A stretch of 64,000 nt of DNA from Methylovorus glucosotrophus (GTDB lineage: Bacteria > Pseudomonadota > Gammaproteobacteria > Burkholderiales > Methylophilaceae), in contig NZ_VMSE01000002.1 in the NCBI RefSeq assembly GCF_009858335.1, forward strand, positions 434,001 to 498,000. Direction: 5' to 3'. The position numbers were made by a program, and so were the translations under genes. The notes under the pieces are model-generated. The model saw only the letters and a list, made by a program, of their open reading frames with translations. It ran no database searches and was not told where the DNA came from. Shown here piece after piece: positions 56,171-64,000 of this stretch (positions within the stretch are counted from its first letter, which is position 1; every line of letters starts with the position of its first letter).

Positions 56171-57360
56171 TGCAGATTCCCGCGTTCAATTTTGGCCAGA
56201 TGCCGCGCATCGTGTTTGGTGCGGGCACCCGGCACCAATTGCCTGCATTGGCGGCTGAGTTCGGCTCACGCATCCTCATCCTTACCGGTGCGCGCTCGTT
56301 TACCGCGAGCGATGATTGGCCGGTGCTGCAAACCGCATTGCGCCATGCCGGCTTGTCCTTTGAGCATGCCGTGGTTGATGGCGAGCCCTCGCCGCAACTG
56401 GCCGATGCGCTGGCAAGCCAATATCGTGCTGCAGGCATTGAAGTCGTCATTGGCATAGGCGGCGGCAGTGTGCTGGATGCCGCCAAAGCGGTGGCGGGGT
56501 TGCTGCGCATCCCCAATAGCGTGATGGATTTTCTGGAAGGCGTCGGGCCGGAATTGCCTTATCGCGGCCCGGAAGTCCCGTTCATTGCCGTTCCCACGAC
56601 AGCAGGCACGGGCTCGGAAGCCACCCGCAACGCCGTGCTTTCGCAACATGGCGAAGGTGGTTACAAGAAGTCATTCCGGCACGAGCGGCTGGTGGCGAAC
56701 TATGCCGTGATAGACCCCGATCTGTTGGCGTCCTGCCTGCCTTCCCTGATCGCGGCCAATGGCATGGATGCCCTGACGCAATTGCTGGAGTCGTATGTTT
56801 CTACCCGCGCCAACCCGCTCACCGATGCCTTGGCCATGTCTGGCCTGCGGGCGGTGCGCGACAGCTTGTTGCCATGGTTTCGTGGCGAGGGCGATCTGGC
56901 GAGCCATCGTAGCAATATGGCGTATGCCGCCCTGTTATCCGGCATTACCCTGGCGCAGGTGGGGCTGGGTTCGGTGCATGGATTGGCGGCACCGCTAGGG
57001 GCATTTTTCCCGATGCCGCATGGCGTGGTTTGCGGCACGCTGGTGGCGGAATGCACGCGCGTCAATATCGCCTGTTTGCAAGAGCGGGCTCCGGGCAGCG
57101 ACTTTCTCTGGCGGTATGCCCATGTGGGTAAAGTGCTGGCGAATGATATGCGGCTTGCTGAGGTCGATGGCCTGCATGCCCTGGTCGAGCGGCTGGAATT
57201 CCTCACCCGTGAAATGGCATTGCCCGTGCTCTCCAGCATGGGCATGCAGGCATCGGATATTCCTCGCGTGGTGGCCAACTGTCGTGGCAGCAGCATGAAA
57301 ACCAACCCCGTCGTGCTGAGCGATGACGAGGTGGCGGGTATTTTGCAGGCCCGCTTATAA
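56170..57360 (+). CDS. Iron-type (group III) alcohol dehydrogenase family protein
   Basis: 396-aa metal-dependent dehydrogenase. The nucleotide-binding GIGGGSVLDAAKAVAG and PTTAGTGSEATRNAVL are present. Metal-ligand motifs: Asp in ANGMDALTQLLES and the two histidines in SVHGLAAPLGAFF and MPHGVVCG. The position that is His in FucO (DALTH) is Gln here (DALTQ), as in some subfamilies. Substrate unknown. It is coupled to yjbQ (one-base overlap), so the two are co-expressed. Confidence 0.9.
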   Translation: MQIPAFNFGQMPRIVFGAGTRHQLPALAAEFGSRILILTGARSFTASDDWPVLQTALRHAGLSFEHAVVDGEPSPQLADALASQYRAAGIEVVIGIGGGSVLDAAKAVAGLLRIPNSVMDFLEGVGPELPYRGPEVPFIAVPTTAGTGSEATRNAVLSQHGEGGYKKSFRHERLVANYAVIDPDLLASCLPSLIAANGMDALTQLLESYVSTRANPLTDALAMSGLRAVRDSLLPWFRGEGDLASHRSNMAYAALLSGITLAQVGLGSVHGLAAPLGAFFPMPHGVVCGTLVAECTRVNIACLQERAPGSDFLWRYAHVGKVLANDMRLAEVDGLHALVERLEFLTREMALPVLSSMGMQASDIPRVVANCRGSSMKTNPVVLSDDEVAGILQARL

Positions 57361-57416
57361 CATTCACTTCATCGTAACGTCATGCGTTTGTCATCTACCC
57401 CGGCAACCATGGCGGC

Positions 57417-58628
57417 ATGGATGATCAAACAACAATAGTGCGTCCCGCCATCGGGCAAGCCCGGCGCCTGGTACTGGTCACGGAAACCTGGCCGCCGGAA
57501 ATCAATGGTGTAGCCATGACCTTGTCGCGGCTGGTGCAGGGCATTTCAGACCTTGGCTGGCAGGTGCGGCTGGTGCGGCCGCGCCAGAAGTCGGATGGCG
57601 AAGATTCTGCTGGTCACATGCTGGTGCCCGGTTTGCCTATCCCTGGCTATAGCGGTTTGCGCTTTGGCATGCCCATGGTGGAAAAACTGCGCCAGGCCTG
57701 GAAAAAAGAGCGGCCGGATGTGGTGCATATTGCCACCGAAGGTCCGCTGGGCTGGGCCGCCCTCAAGGTGGCACGCAATATGGGTATCCCCGTCACCTCC
57801 AGTTTTCATACCAACTTTCATCGCTACTGCAAGCACTACGGCATGAGCTGGCTGCGTGGCGTGGTGACGCGTCATCTGCGTCAGTTTCACAATCAGTCGG
57901 CGCTGACCATGGTGCCAAACGACACCCTGCGCCAGATGCTGCTGCAGGAAAACTATCGCAATGTGGCGGTGCTGGGTCGCGGTGTGGATAGCAGTCTGTT
58001 TTCACCTGCCCGCCGCAGCCCGGCCTTGCGCGCCGAGTGGGGACTGGCGCCGGATGATCTGGCGGTGATCTATGTTGGTCGGCTGGCGGCGGAGAAGAAT
58101 CTGGCGCTGGTGATCAAGGCATTTGATGCCATACAGAAAGTGAATCCGACCGCCCGCATGGTCTGGGTGGGCAGTGGTCCGGAGGCACGCAAGCTGATGC
58201 GCCGCTATCCGCAGCATATTTTCTGCGGGGCAAAATCGGGCGAGGAGCTGGCGGAACACTATGCATCCGGCGATGTTTTCCTGTTCCCCAGCATGACCGA
58301 AACCTTTGGCAATGTGTTGACCGAAGCCATGGCCAGCGGCCTGGCAGTGGTGGCGTATGACTATGCTGCGGCTGAAATCTTCATACAGCCGGGTCTGAAT
58401 GGCGTCAGGGTGCCATTTGGCGATAGCGCCGGGTTTATCCAGGCGGCGACGGCGCTGGTCGCTGACCCTGCGTTAATGCGGCAATACGGCGGCGCGGCCG
58501 CGAGCGCGGTGGCGCAGTGTTCCTGGCAAAGTGTGTGCCGTTTGTTTGATGGGTATTTGCAGGCGCAAATTCCTGCGCAGAATGTTCCAGAAGGCGTTGC
58601 CAGCCCCAGTCTGACGCCGCAGCTTTAA
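57417..58628 (+). CDS. Glycosyltransferase family 4 protein
   Basis: 403-aa cytosolic GT-B glycosyltransferase. N-terminal motif RLVLVTETWPPEINGVAMTL and C-terminal EX7E motif PSMTETFGNVLTEAMASGLA are typical of group 1 (GT4) enzymes, like mannosyl or digalactosyl transferases. The GYVGRL-like IYVGRLAAEKNLALVIKAFD lies in the middle. Acceptor and sugar donor are not shown; glycolipid or teichuronic-type products are guesses. It starts 56 bases after the dehydrogenase. Confidence 0.92.
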   Translation: MDDQTTIVRPAIGQARRLVLVTETWPPEINGVAMTLSRLVQGISDLGWQVRLVRPRQKSDGEDSAGHMLVPGLPIPGYSGLRFGMPMVEKLRQAWKKERPDVVHIATEGPLGWAALKVARNMGIPVTSSFHTNFHRYCKHYGMSWLRGVVTRHLRQFHNQSALTMVPNDTLRQMLLQENYRNVAVLGRGVDSSLFSPARRSPALRAEWGLAPDDLAVIYVGRLAAEKNLALVIKAFDAIQKVNPTARMVWVGSGPEARKLMRRYPQHIFCGAKSGEELAEHYASGDVFLFPSMTETFGNVLTEAMASGLAVVAYDYAAAEIFIQPGLNGVRVPFGDSAGFIQAATALVADPALMRQYGGAAASAVAQCSWQSVCRLFDGYLQAQIPAQNVPEGVASPSLTPQL

Positions 58629-58657
58629 GTTGCCGGGTGTGCCTGACTGGCTAGTGA

Positions 58658-59923
58658 CTAGCGCACCACGCTCCAGCTTAAAGGATCAAACGGCTTGCTC
58701 TGGTAACGCAGCTCGAAGTACAAGCCGGAGGCCTCGTTACCACCACTGTTGCCCACCGATGCAATGGTATCCCCGCCCTTGACCGTGTCGCCCACCTGCT
58801 TCAGCAAGGCCTGATTGTTGCCATACAGGCTCATATAGCTATTGCCGTGGTCCACGATGATGAGATTGCCGAAGCCACGCAGCCAGTCGGCAAACACAAC
58901 GCGGCCGCTGGCGACGGACTTCACTTCGCTACCTTCGACCGATTTGATGAACAGGCCTTTCCACGAGACGCCGGTATCCTCACGCGAACTGCCGAAGCGG
59001 TTAGTGATGTCGCCACGCACGGGCAGATTCAGTTTGCCTTTGAGCGCGGCAAAATTACCGCCTTCAAACGCATTGGTCGGCAGGTCTTCATTGCGCGCGA
59101 TCACTTGCGGCGATGAAGGGGTAGTAGCCTTGTCTGTGGCCGCAGGCTTCTGCGGTTTGCGTTTCGGTGGCATGGCGGCCAGCCGCGCCAGTTTTTCCAC
59201 CAGCTGCGACAAGCGCTGCTCATCACGCTTCATTTTGTCGATCTGACCGCGCTGACTGTTGATCTTGGCGGCCAGGCTCTGCAGCACCTTGTTGCGCTGA
59301 TTTTTTTGCGCTTGCAAGGCTGCGCGTTCTGCTTCCTGGGAGGCTTTCAGATCTGTCAGTTTTTGCAGGCTGGCAGCGGTTTCTTCATTCAGCCGGGTGA
59401 GTTTGTCCAGGTTGCGCTGCATGCCGGAAATCAGCTCGGCGCGGGCCTGGGCAACGTAGCGATAGTATTGCCATTGCCGCGCGGCCTCGGCTGGGTTTTC
59501 CTGTTGCAGAAAAAGCTGGGTGTATCCCGGCTGGCCGTGCAGGTATTGCTTGTAAAGCTGCGAGGAAAGCATGCGCTGCTGCTTTTGCAGCTCGCTGTCT
59601 ACGCCATTTTGCTGTTGCTGCAGGGCTTGTAATTGCGTGCTCGTCTGCTGTTGCTGCTGTTGCAGCTCGTACAGCTTGCGATTGGTATTGCTGATAGCCT
59701 GCTCGCTCTCTTTCAGCGCATCGCTGGCGTCGGCATGGGCTTCCTTGGTGTCGTCGAGTTCTTTTTTCAGCGATTCGATCTTGTCATGCAGCTCGCTCAG
59801 CTCGGCCTTGGATTTTTCCACCTTGGGCGCTGCCACGCTGATGCCTGGAGCCAGGCTGAGCGCGCACAGCAAGACGAGCCCGAGTGCAGATGCATCGGGC
59901 CACAAACGCAGGTAATCACGCAT
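58658..59923 (-). CDS. envC: Murein hydrolase activator EnvC
   Basis: 421-aa exported division protein that activates AmiA/AmiB amidases at the septum. Signal peptide (about 1-33), long coiled-coil (about 35-250, many KxQxQ heptads), and a C-terminal LytM domain (from about 300). The LytM domain is degenerate: LYFELR stands where active enzymes have HLHFE, so it activates rather than cuts, as in E. coli EnvC. Its ATG overlaps the gpmI stop by 8 bases, the usual gpmI-envC pairing. Confidence 0.93.
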   Translation of the reverse strand: MRDYLRLWPDASALGLVLLCALSLAPGISVAAPKVEKSKAELSELHDKIESLKKELDDTKEAHADASDALKESEQAISNTNRKLYELQQQQQQTSTQLQALQQQQNGVDSELQKQQRMLSSQLYKQYLHGQPGYTQLFLQQENPAEAARQWQYYRYVAQARAELISGMQRNLDKLTRLNEETAASLQKLTDLKASQEAERAALQAQKNQRNKVLQSLAAKINSQRGQIDKMKRDEQRLSQLVEKLARLAAMPPKRKPQKPAATDKATTPSSPQVIARNEDLPTNAFEGGNFAALKGKLNLPVRGDITNRFGSSREDTGVSWKGLFIKSVEGSEVKSVASGRVVFADWLRGFGNLIIVDHGNSYMSLYGNNQALLKQVGDTVKGGDTIASVGNSGGNEASGLYFELRYQSKPFDPLSWSVVR

Positions 59924-61472
59924 TCGTCGGGGCGGTGAAATGAACGAGGGGGTGCCCGGTCATTTCCGCGGGTTGCGGCAGCCCCATCATCTTGAGCAGG
60001 GTGGGTGCGATATCCGACAGCGCACCCGTGGCCGACATGGTGGCCTCGCGACCCACATACAGCAGAGGTACCAGATTGGTAGTGTGCTGCGTGTGTGGCT
60101 GGTGATTGGTGTAATCCTGCATCTGCTCGACATTGCCGTGGTCGGCGGTGACGATGACTTCGCCACCGATGGATTGCATGGCCTTGATCACGCGGGCAAC
60201 GCAGGTGTCCAGCGTCTCCACCGCCTTGATGGCGGCATCCAGCTTGCCGCTGTGGCCTACCATGTCGCAATTGGCAAAGTTGCAGATAATCGCGCTGTAC
60301 TGGCGGCTCAAGATAGCGGCTTCCAGTTTGTCGGTGACTTCAAACGCGCTCATTTCCGGTTGCAGGTCATAGGTGGCGACCTTGGGGGAAGGCACCAGAA
60401 TGCGGTCTTCGCCGGGGAACACCAGTTCTTCGCCGCCATTAAAGAAGAAGGTGACGTGCGGGTATTTCTCGGTTTCGGCGATACGCAGCTGGGTCAGGCC
60501 CTGGCTTGCCAGGTATTCGCCAAAGGTATTGCGCACTTCCATAGGCGGGAAGATGGGCACAGCACGCACTTCGTTCTTGTCGTACATGGTCAGCGTGAAG
60601 TAGGCGCTGAATTGCGGGATGTGATGACGCTCAAAACCATCGAATTCGGGGGAGAGCAGGGCGTGGGTCAGCTGACGCGCACGGTCTGAGCGGAAGTTCA
60701 TAAAGACCACCATGTCGCCATCTTCCATGCGCAAGGGTGCGCTGCCGGGGGCAGTGATGGCGGTTGCTTTCACGAACTCGTCGTTCTCGCCGCGGGCATA
60801 TGCGGCGCTCAGCGCTTCTTGTGGCGAGCTGGCGGTGAATTCGCCTATGCCTTCCGTCACCAGACGGTAGGCCGGAGCCACGCGCTCCCAGCGCTTGTCG
60901 CGGTCCATGGCGTAGTAGCGACCACATACCGAGGCGACTGTGCCTGCACCAATCTCGGCAAGTGCGGCTTCCAGTTTTTGCAGGTAGGGGCCGGCGCTGA
61001 TGGGCGGCGTATCGCGGCCATCAAGGAAGGCATGCACGTAGATGCGGTCCAGTCCCTGTTGTGCCGCCATGCGCACCATGGCGTGGATATGGTCCTGATG
61101 GCTGTGTACGCCGCCATCCGATAGCAGGCCAAAAATATGCAGGGCTTTGCCTTGCTGCTTGACCTGCTGTACGGCATTGACCAGGGCGGGCATGGTATAA
61201 AACTCGCCGCTGGCAATGGCATTGTTGATGCGTTCAAATTCCTGGAACACTACGCGACCTGCGCCAATGTTGAGGTGGCCGACTTCCGAATTGCCCATCT
61301 GACCGTCTGGCAAACCGACATAGTGCTCGGAAGCATTGATCAGCGTGTGCGGATATTGGCTCCATAGCGCATCCCAGTTAGGGGTGTTGGCCTGGGCGAT
61401 GGCGTTGTCCTTGATTTCTTCGCGATAACCAAAACCATCGAGTATGAGCAGTATGACCGGGGTGACCTTCAT
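59916..61472 (-). CDS. gpmI: 2,3-bisphosphoglycerate-independent phosphoglycerate mutase
   Basis: Glycolytic/gluconeogenic enzyme, 518 aa, manganese dependent. It starts MKVTPVILLILDGFGYREE with the metal-binding Asp, and the catalytic serine is Ser62 in MGNSEVGHLN. Further metal-site motifs are NCDMVGHSGKLDA and VTADHGNVEQM. It is transcribed ahead of envC and is divergent from the rhodanese gene; 218 bases separate the starts. Confidence 0.97.
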   Translation of the reverse strand: MKVTPVILLILDGFGYREEIKDNAIAQANTPNWDALWSQYPHTLINASEHYVGLPDGQMGNSEVGHLNIGAGRVVFQEFERINNAIASGEFYTMPALVNAVQQVKQQGKALHIFGLLSDGGVHSHQDHIHAMVRMAAQQGLDRIYVHAFLDGRDTPPISAGPYLQKLEAALAEIGAGTVASVCGRYYAMDRDKRWERVAPAYRLVTEGIGEFTASSPQEALSAAYARGENDEFVKATAITAPGSAPLRMEDGDMVVFMNFRSDRARQLTHALLSPEFDGFERHHIPQFSAYFTLTMYDKNEVRAVPIFPPMEVRNTFGEYLASQGLTQLRIAETEKYPHVTFFFNGGEELVFPGEDRILVPSPKVATYDLQPEMSAFEVTDKLEAAILSRQYSAIICNFANCDMVGHSGKLDAAIKAVETLDTCVARVIKAMQSIGGEVIVTADHGNVEQMQDYTNHQPHTQHTTNLVPLLYVGREATMSATGALSDIAPTLLKMMGLPQPAEMTGHPLVHFTAPTNA

Positions 61473-61690
61473 TGGGGATTGTTTTCCAGCTGATTGAACA
61501 CGAGCCTTGTATTTTAGAGATTTTTTGCCAATAAATCTGCAAGTAAATGTCAGGCGCGGTCAGCCCTTGTTGCTGACGATGAGGTTGCGCTCTTGAAATT
61601 CCGCCGATTGGCAGCATAGTCATTCAATGTCATTGGGAATTCGGTACAATCGGCAGGCATTTTTCGGGCTATTCTTTTGAGGGCTTCACA

Positions 61691-62095
61691 TTGAAATTTC
61701 TGATCAATAACGCAATTTATATCGGCCTGGCTGTCGGCTCTGGCCTCATGCTGTTGTGGCCCATGCTGCGACGCGGCGCCAAGAGCGTCAGCCCCAGCGA
61801 GGCGGTGCTGCTGATTAACCGTAACCAGGCCATTGTGCTGGATGTGCGCGACGATGCCGAATTTGCCGCCGGACACCTGCAGGATGCCCGCCATATTCCG
61901 CTGGCCAAGCTGGATGAACGGCTGGCGGAGCTGCAAAAGTTTCGCGAAAAGCCGGTGATCGTGCATTGCCAGAGTGGGGTGCGGTCCAGCAAGGCAGCTG
62001 CCACGCTGCGTAAACATGAATTCACCCAGGTGTATGAACTGGATGGCGGCGTGAATGCCTGGACCCAGGCCAAGCTGCCTTTGGTAAAGGGATAA
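61691..62095 (+). CDS. Membrane-anchored rhodanese-like protein
   Basis: 134-aa protein with an N-terminal membrane helix (about 5-25) and a single rhodanese domain. The active-site cysteine is in VIVHCQSGVRSSKAA; the other motif is VLDVRDDAEFAAGHL. It starts with TTG, preceded by GAGGG. It is usual ahead of grxC-secB (GlpE/YibN type) and lies 3 bases before grxC. The sulfur substrate is unknown. Confidence 0.92.
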   Translation: MKFLINNAIYIGLAVGSGLMLLWPMLRRGAKSVSPSEAVLLINRNQAIVLDVRDDAEFAAGHLQDARHIPLAKLDERLAELQKFREKPVIVHCQSGVRSSKAAATLRKHEFTQVYELDGGVNAWTQAKLPLVKG

Positions 62096-62098
62096 GCC

Positions 62099-62362
62099 AT
62101 GCCCAAAATCACCATGTATACCACGGCATATTGCCCTTATTGCATGCGTGCCGAACAGCTGCTGGACGCCAAGGGCGTTACCGTGGAGAAGATTCGTGTG
62201 GACCTTGACCCTGCCGAGCGCGAGACCATGATGACACGCACCGGACGCCGGACAGTGCCACAGATTTACATCGACGATTTTCACGTCGGTGGCTTCGACG
62301 ATTTGCGCGCCCTGGACCTCAAGGGCGGGCTCGATCCGTTGTTATTCAAAAACACGCCATAA
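62099..62362 (+). CDS. grxC: Glutaredoxin 3
   Basis: 87-aa glutathione-dependent thiol oxidoreductase. The active site CPYC is at residues 12-15 (TTAYCPYCMRAEQLL); TVPQIYIDDFHVGGFDDL carries the cis-proline and glutathione site. Dithiol type. It lies between the rhodanese gene and secB, a conserved proteobacterial order. Confidence 0.97.
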   Translation: MPKITMYTTAYCPYCMRAEQLLDAKGVTVEKIRVDLDPAERETMMTRTGRRTVPQIYIDDFHVGGFDDLRALDLKGGLDPLLFKNTP

Positions 62363-62385
62363 GCAGTTAGAATGGCATGAGAGAT

Positions 62386-62407
62386 GCGGGGCCTGCCCCG
62401 CTTTTTA
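62386..62407 (+). terminator. Terminator between grxC and secB
   Basis: GCGGGGC-CT-GCCCCGC followed by TTTTTATT. The stem is short-looped but strong; it may only weaken read-through into secB, which lies 55 bases further. Confidence 0.7.
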
Positions 62408-62461
62408 TTATTCATTAACGATAGGGACAAGGGAGCGCCTTTGCTCCCATTAGGAAACATC

Positions 62462-62944
62462 ATGGCCGAAGAACAAGCAGTAGCTCAGGATCAAGACAAT
62501 CAACCTGGTTTCAGCATTGAAAAAATCTACGTGAAGGATATCTCCCTCGAGATCCCTAACGCACCTCAGGTATTCATTCAGCGCGAAGCCCCACAAGTGG
62601 GCATTGAGCTGAGCAACAGCGCCAGTGCCGTGGAAGATGGCATCTATCAGGTGCTGACCACCGTGACAGTGACCTCCAAGGTGGAAGACAAGACCGTATT
62701 CCTGATCGAAGTGGCACAAGCCGGTATTTTCCAGATTCGCAATGTTCCTCAAGAAAACCTGGAAATCATCCTGAGCGTGACTTGCCCGAACATTCTGTTC
62801 CCTTACCTGCGCGAAGCGGTTTCCGATATTTCCACCCGCGCTGGTTTCCCACCAGTACTGCTGAATCCGATTAACTTCGAAGCCCTGTACGCCCAACAAA
62901 AGCAGGAACAGGCTGCGCAAGCGAATGGTTCAACGACCCACTAA
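62462..62944 (+). CDS. secB: Protein-export chaperone SecB
   Basis: Tetrameric chaperone that keeps preproteins unfolded and hands them to SecA, 160 aa. The family stretch FSIEKIYVKDISLEIPNAP and the end FPPVLLNPINFEALYAQQ are diagnostic. The ATG at 62462 follows TAGGAAAC. Its SecA partner at 2871 has the zinc tail that SecB binds. The 3' end overlaps the SH3 gene by 20 bases. Confidence 0.98.
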   Translation: MAEEQAVAQDQDNQPGFSIEKIYVKDISLEIPNAPQVFIQREAPQVGIELSNSASAVEDGIYQVLTTVTVTSKVEDKTVFLIEVAQAGIFQIRNVPQENLEIILSVTCPNILFPYLREAVSDISTRAGFPPVLLNPINFEALYAQQKQEQAAQANGSTTH

Positions 62945-63380
62945 GGTTTTACTTTCCATTGCCATGATTCTGGCGTTGGCGCCCTCGGTGGCTTCAGCGC
63001 TGGAATACCGTTCTGTCGCGGTTCCGCGCGCCATCCTTTACGATGCTCCTTCCGGTCAGGGTAAAAAGCTCTATGTCATCTGGCAGGGTTACCCGCTGGA
63101 GGTGATCGTCAACCTTGGTGACTGGATCAAGGTGCGCGATAACCGTGGCGGCCTCAACTGGATAGAAGCCAAGCAACTGGCGACCAAGCGTACCGTGATC
63201 GTAATTGCGACACAGGCCTCCATTCAGCAATCTGCCGACGCCGCCTCGAGTGTGGTGGGAACGGTAGAAAAGGATGTAGTGCTGGATATGCTCGAAATGA
63301 GCGGCAACGGCTGGATCAAGGTGCGTCATCGTGACGGGCTGGTAGGGTATCTGCCCACAACCGCCGTCTGGGGATATTAA
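62925..63380 (+). CDS. Exported protein with two bacterial SH3-like domains
   Basis: 151-aa protein with a signal peptide ending VASA (about 25) and two SH3b-like repeats: AVPRAILYDAPSGQGKKLYV with GDWIKVRDNRGGLNWI, then ASIQQSADAASSVVGTVEKD with NGWIKVRHRDGLVGYL. Such proteins bind murein or other envelope partners; exact role unknown. The ATG overlaps secB and its stop overlaps the gpsA ATG by one base, so the three genes are translationally coupled. Confidence 0.88.
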   Translation: MVQRPTKVLLSIAMILALAPSVASALEYRSVAVPRAILYDAPSGQGKKLYVIWQGYPLEVIVNLGDWIKVRDNRGGLNWIEAKQLATKRTVIVIATQASIQQSADAASSVVGTVEKDVVLDMLEMSGNGWIKVRHRDGLVGYLPTTAVWGY

Positions 63381-64000
63381 TGAAAGTTACCGTATTGGGG
63401 GCGGGCGCCTGGGGAACGGCGCTTGCCATGCAAATCAGCATACAGCACCCCGTGGTGCTGTGGGCACATAACCCGGAGCATGTCTCCGGCATGAAACGGG
63501 CGCGTGCCAATCCGCGCTATCTCGGCGATTTCAAGTTTAATGACAACCTGAGCATTGAAGGGGATCTTGGCCGTGCGGTAGCCCATTCTGATCTCGTGCT
63601 GTCTGTCGTGCCTACCGCAGCCTTTCGAACTACGCTGCAAGCCCTGAAAGCGCTTGATTGCAAGTTGCCGGTGGTGTGGGCTAACAAAGGCCTGGAACCG
63701 GAAACGGCCAAGCTGCCACATGAGGTGGCAATGGACGAACTGGGTCCGCAACATCCATGGGGTGCGCTTTCCGGCCCCAGCTTTGCTGCGGAATTGGTAC
63801 GTGGTTTGCCTACCGCAGTGACATTGGCCGCCAATGATGCCGATTTCGCTCGCGAAGCCGCGAGCGTCATGCACGGCGGCAGTTTCCGGGTGTATTCCAG
63901 CGATGACGTGGTGGGCGCATCCGTAGGTGGTGCTTTGAAAAACGTCATGGCGATTGCCGCAGGCATCAGCGATGGCATGGACTTTGGCAATAATGCCCGT
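63380..64000 (+). CDS. gpsA: Glycerol-3-phosphate dehydrogenase (NAD(P)+), partial
   Basis: Makes sn-glycerol 3-phosphate for phospholipids. About 207 codons are visible; the 3' end is cut by the window. The nucleotide-binding motif is VLGAGAWGTALAMQ, followed by SVVPTAAFR, NKGLEPET, LSGPSFAAELVRGLPTAVT and the helical end GALKNVMAIAAGISDGM. The catalytic lysine is the Lys of GGALKNV. It follows the SH3 gene with a one-base overlap. Confidence 0.97.
   Translation, partial: MKVTVLGAGAWGTALAMQISIQHPVVLWAHNPEHVSGMKRARANPRYLGDFKFNDNLSIEGDLGRAVAHSDLVLSVVPTAAFRTTLQALKALDCKLPVVWANKGLEPETAKLPHEVAMDELGPQHPWGALSGPSFAAELVRGLPTAVTLAANDADFAREAASVMHGGSFRVYSSDDVVGASVGGALKNVMAIAAGISDGMDFGNNAR

Overview
The window reads as a chromosomal segment of a betaproteobacterium. 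It has high coding density, mid-50s GC by eye, and gene orders typical of that class: dciA / M23 peptidase / secA; argJ-DUF815-Nudix; pilD-coaE-zapD-yacG; ispB / rplU-rpmA-obgE-proB; murJ-ribF-ileS-lspA; grxC-secB-SH3-gpsA. A methylotroph-type family (Methylophilaceae) is plausible, but nothing here proves it. I saw no rRNA, tRNA, insertion sequence, prophage or CRISPR array. REGION 1 (1-16.1 kb) is housekeeping. It holds a partial ABC ATPase and a TauE-like permease, DciA, a LytM peptidase, SecA, an Amt channel translationally coupled to an unknown 91-aa protein, ArgJ, a DUF815 ATPase, a Nudix protein fused to a degenerate ThiE-like domain, and the pilD-coaE-zapD-yacG operon with a PCu(A)C copper chaperone at its end. 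REGION 2 (16.1-27.3 kb) holds ribosomal proteins L21, L27 and S20, ObgE, ProB, PurE/PurK, MurJ, RibF, IleS and LspA. REGION 3 (27.4-33.4 kb) is redox and stress: a molybdopterin oxidoreductase, MsrB, a zinc alcohol dehydrogenase, two unknown exported proteins and a catalase. REGION 4 (33.5-45.3 kb) is the most interesting. A cytochrome bd operon (cydP-cydA-cydB-cydX, an oxidase that needs no copper) lies beside a RegB/RegA-type redox two-component system. The kinase has a periplasmic loop with 10 Met and 3 His in 20 residues. Divergent from the kinase is a TonB receptor / HEGHDHG beta-propeller / thioredoxin-fold operon, followed by a second TonB receptor carrying the CxxxM and HxM copper-ligand motifs of the OprC/NosA family. 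The same 17-bp palindrome, TGCGACA-N3-TGTCGCA, stands upstream of both receptors, at the same spacing (22-23 nt) from a possible -10 element. It fits the GCGNC/GNCGC half-sites of RegA/PrrA regulators. I infer a copper-acquisition regulon controlled by a copper- and quinone-sensing RegBA variant. REGION 5 (45.3-64 kb) has a c-di-GMP pair (HD-GYP and PAS-GAF-GGDEF-EAL), clpB with a sigma-32 promoter, qorB/HxlR, a lytic transglycosylase, a lipoprotein, YjbQ, an iron-type ADH, a GT4 glycosyltransferase, gpmI-envC, and the rhodanese-grxC-secB-SH3-gpsA run, which is cut by the window end.
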